Assembly: GCA_903905445.1 (NCBI GenBank)
Contig: CAIVGO010000253.1
Coordinates: 1-58,630 of the forward strand
Direction: 5' to 3'
Source: an uncultured Bacteroidota bacterium
GTDB taxonomy: Bacteria > Bacteroidota > Bacteroidia > Chitinophagales > Saprospiraceae
DNA length: 58,630 nucleotides
Shown here in pieces: positions 57,176 to 58,630 of the stretch. Made by a program: the position numbers and the translations under genes. Within the stretch, counting starts at the first letter, position 1; each line of letters opens with the position of its first letter. Under the pieces are notes generated by a model. It was not told the origin of the DNA. It saw nothing but the letters and a program-made list of their open reading frames with translations, and ran no database searches.

Positions 57176-57850
57176 ATGGCACGACAACATCTTATAGCGC
57201 CTTCGGTACTGGCTGCTGATTTTACGAAACTGGGCGCCGAAATGGATATGGTGAATGGCAGTGAAGCCGATTGGTTTCACCTGGATGTGATGGATGGCCG
57301 GTTTGTGCCGAATATTACGTTTGGCATGTTTATCATAGAAGCGATGCACAAAATGGCCCAAAAGCCGCTGGATGTGCATTTAATGATCGTAGAACCCGAA
57401 AAATACATCGAATCTTTTCGAAAAGCAGGCGCAGCGGTGATTACGGTGCATTACGAGGCCTGTCCGCATTTACATCGAACCATTGCGCAAATCAAGGAAA
57501 CGGGCGCAAAAGCCGGGGTGGCCTTGAATCCGCATACGCCCATTGAGGTGTTGGAGGATTTGATTGAAGATGTAGACCTGGTGTGTTTGATGTCGGTAAA
57601 TCCGGGTTTTGGCGGGCAAAAATTCATTTACCGCACTTTGGATAAGGTGCGTCGTTTGCGCACCCTGATTGATACCCGCAATGCAGCGACCCTGATTGAA
57701 ATAGACGGCGGGGTGGGGCTTCAAAATGCGGAAGTTTTGTTGCAGGCTGGAGCTGATGTGCTGGTGGCGGGCAGCAGTGTATTTAGTGCTAAAGATCCGG
57801 TGGCAACGATTGCCGCCTTGAAAGCGTTTAAGCCAGTATTTGATATTTAG
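57176..57850 (+). CDS. rpe: Ribulose-phosphate 3-epimerase
   Basis: APSVLAADFTKLGAEM, HLDVMDGRFVPNITFG, LMSVNPGFGGQKFI, EIDGGVG. Confidence 0.96.
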   Translation: MARQHLIAPSVLAADFTKLGAEMDMVNGSEADWFHLDVMDGRFVPNITFGMFIIEAMHKMAQKPLDVHLMIVEPEKYIESFRKAGAAVITVHYEACPHLHRTIAQIKETGAKAGVALNPHTPIEVLEDLIEDVDLVCLMSVNPGFGGQKFIYRTLDKVRRLRTLIDTRNAATLIEIDGGVGLQNAEVLLQAGADVLVAGSSVFSAKDPVATIAALKAFKPVFDI

Positions 57851-57862
57851 AACCCACCCATT

Positions 57863-58630
57863 TTGAAAAAAATAGATCAATTATTGCTAAAGAGTTTTGT
57901 AGGGCCGTTTGCCGTGTCCTTTGGCATTGCGCTTTTCGTATTGATCATGCAATTTTTGTGGTTGTATATTGACGAAATCGCGGGCAAAGGGGTCAACATA
58001 TTGGTGATGGTGGAATTGATTGCCTATTTGTCCATTTCCACTTTTCCGATGGCTTTGCCGATTGCCGTGTTGATTGCTTCTGTGATGGTAATGGGCTCAT
58101 TAGCAGAACGTTATGAGTTGTCGAGTATGAAATCGGCGGGTGTATCGCTGCTGCGGGTGATGCGCAGTTTGATTGTTTGCGCGGTGGGCATTGCGGCATT
58201 TTCCTACGTTTGTTCCGACTTTCTGATTCCTATTTCCAATTTGAAATTCAAATCGCGCTTGTATGACATTCGCAAGCAAAAACCGGCATTAACGCTCGAA
58301 AAAGGCGTTTTTAACGAAGATTTTCGGCAGTTTGTGATCCGTATTGGCGATAAAGAAAAAGATGGCGAAACAATTTCGGATGTATTGATTGAGGATCAAA
58401 GTAACGTGGGTCGATTGAATTTTAATCAAATTTTATCGGATAGCGGGCAGATGTACACCACCGACGACAAGCGTTATTTTGTGATGAATTTGTTTCGAGG
58501 CACCCAGTATCAGGAGCCGGGCAGCAACAACAGCAGCCAAAAACAGCGTTATCCATTTATTCGTACCAATTTTAAGTCCTGGACAAAAGTGTGGGATATG
58601 AAAGAGTTTGAGATGACGCGCACGGATGAC
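57863..58630 (+). CDS. LptF/LptG family permease (partial, runs off window)
   Basis: TTG start; (M)KKIDQLLLKSFVGPFAVSFGIALFVLIMQFLWLYIDEIAGKG...LPIAVLIASVMVMGSLAERYELSSMKSAGVSLLRVMRSL; open to window end, hence absent from ORF track. Confidence 0.88.
   Translation, partial: MKKIDQLLLKSFVGPFAVSFGIALFVLIMQFLWLYIDEIAGKGVNILVMVELIAYLSISTFPMALPIAVLIASVMVMGSLAERYELSSMKSAGVSLLRVMRSLIVCAVGIAAFSYVCSDFLIPISNLKFKSRLYDIRKQKPALTLEKGVFNEDFRQFVIRIGDKEKDGETISDVLIEDQSNVGRLNFNQILSDSGQMYTTDDKRYFVMNLFRGTQYQEPGSNNSSQKQRYPFIRTNFKSWTKVWDMKEFEMTRTDD

Noticed and set aside
1-58630. Mobile elements, CRISPR arrays, phage or defence islands
   Set aside because: No transposase/integrase motifs, direct-repeat arrays or recognised defence genes found by eye on either strand.

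Overview
This 58.6 kb window looks like a Bacteroidetes chromosome segment, possibly from a Saprospira/Haliscomenobacter-like lineage. Evidence: T9SS-type C-terminal sorting domains, DUF5686, TAnnTTTG promoter elements, and a 14-gene nuo operon with a short NuoG. I saw no rRNA, tRNA, CRISPR array, transposase or integrase. Mostly core gene blocks: endonuclease I (partial), T9SS surface protein, two-component systems, icd, tex, pyrR-pyrB, nuoA-N (minus strand), folD, rpe and lptF/G (partial). The most interesting part is a ~15 kb plus-strand island (about 40208-54976). It holds three consecutive operons: GH63-like glycosidase/debranching enzyme/aquaporin; SDR/small TM proteins/ferric-reductase-Rieske fusion/Cys-motif membrane protein/esterase/Crp-Fnr regulator; GMC oxidoreductase/SDR/DM13 lipoprotein/OMP. 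The promoter of each operon carries a TGTTAC-N4-GTAACA-like inverted repeat centred exactly 33.5 bp upstream of the TTTG of its -7 element. This fits class-II Crp/Fnr activation at about -41.5. The only Crp/Fnr gene in the window lies inside the island and has a CRP-like recognition helix with E181->K and R185->L type changes, which fits the altered operator. I propose a self-encoded Crp/Fnr regulon linking carbohydrate breakdown with envelope redox chemistry. I also report a decayed histidine kinase remnant, two unannotated small membrane ORFs, two accessory genes embedded in the nuo operon, and a probable leaderless pyrR transcript.
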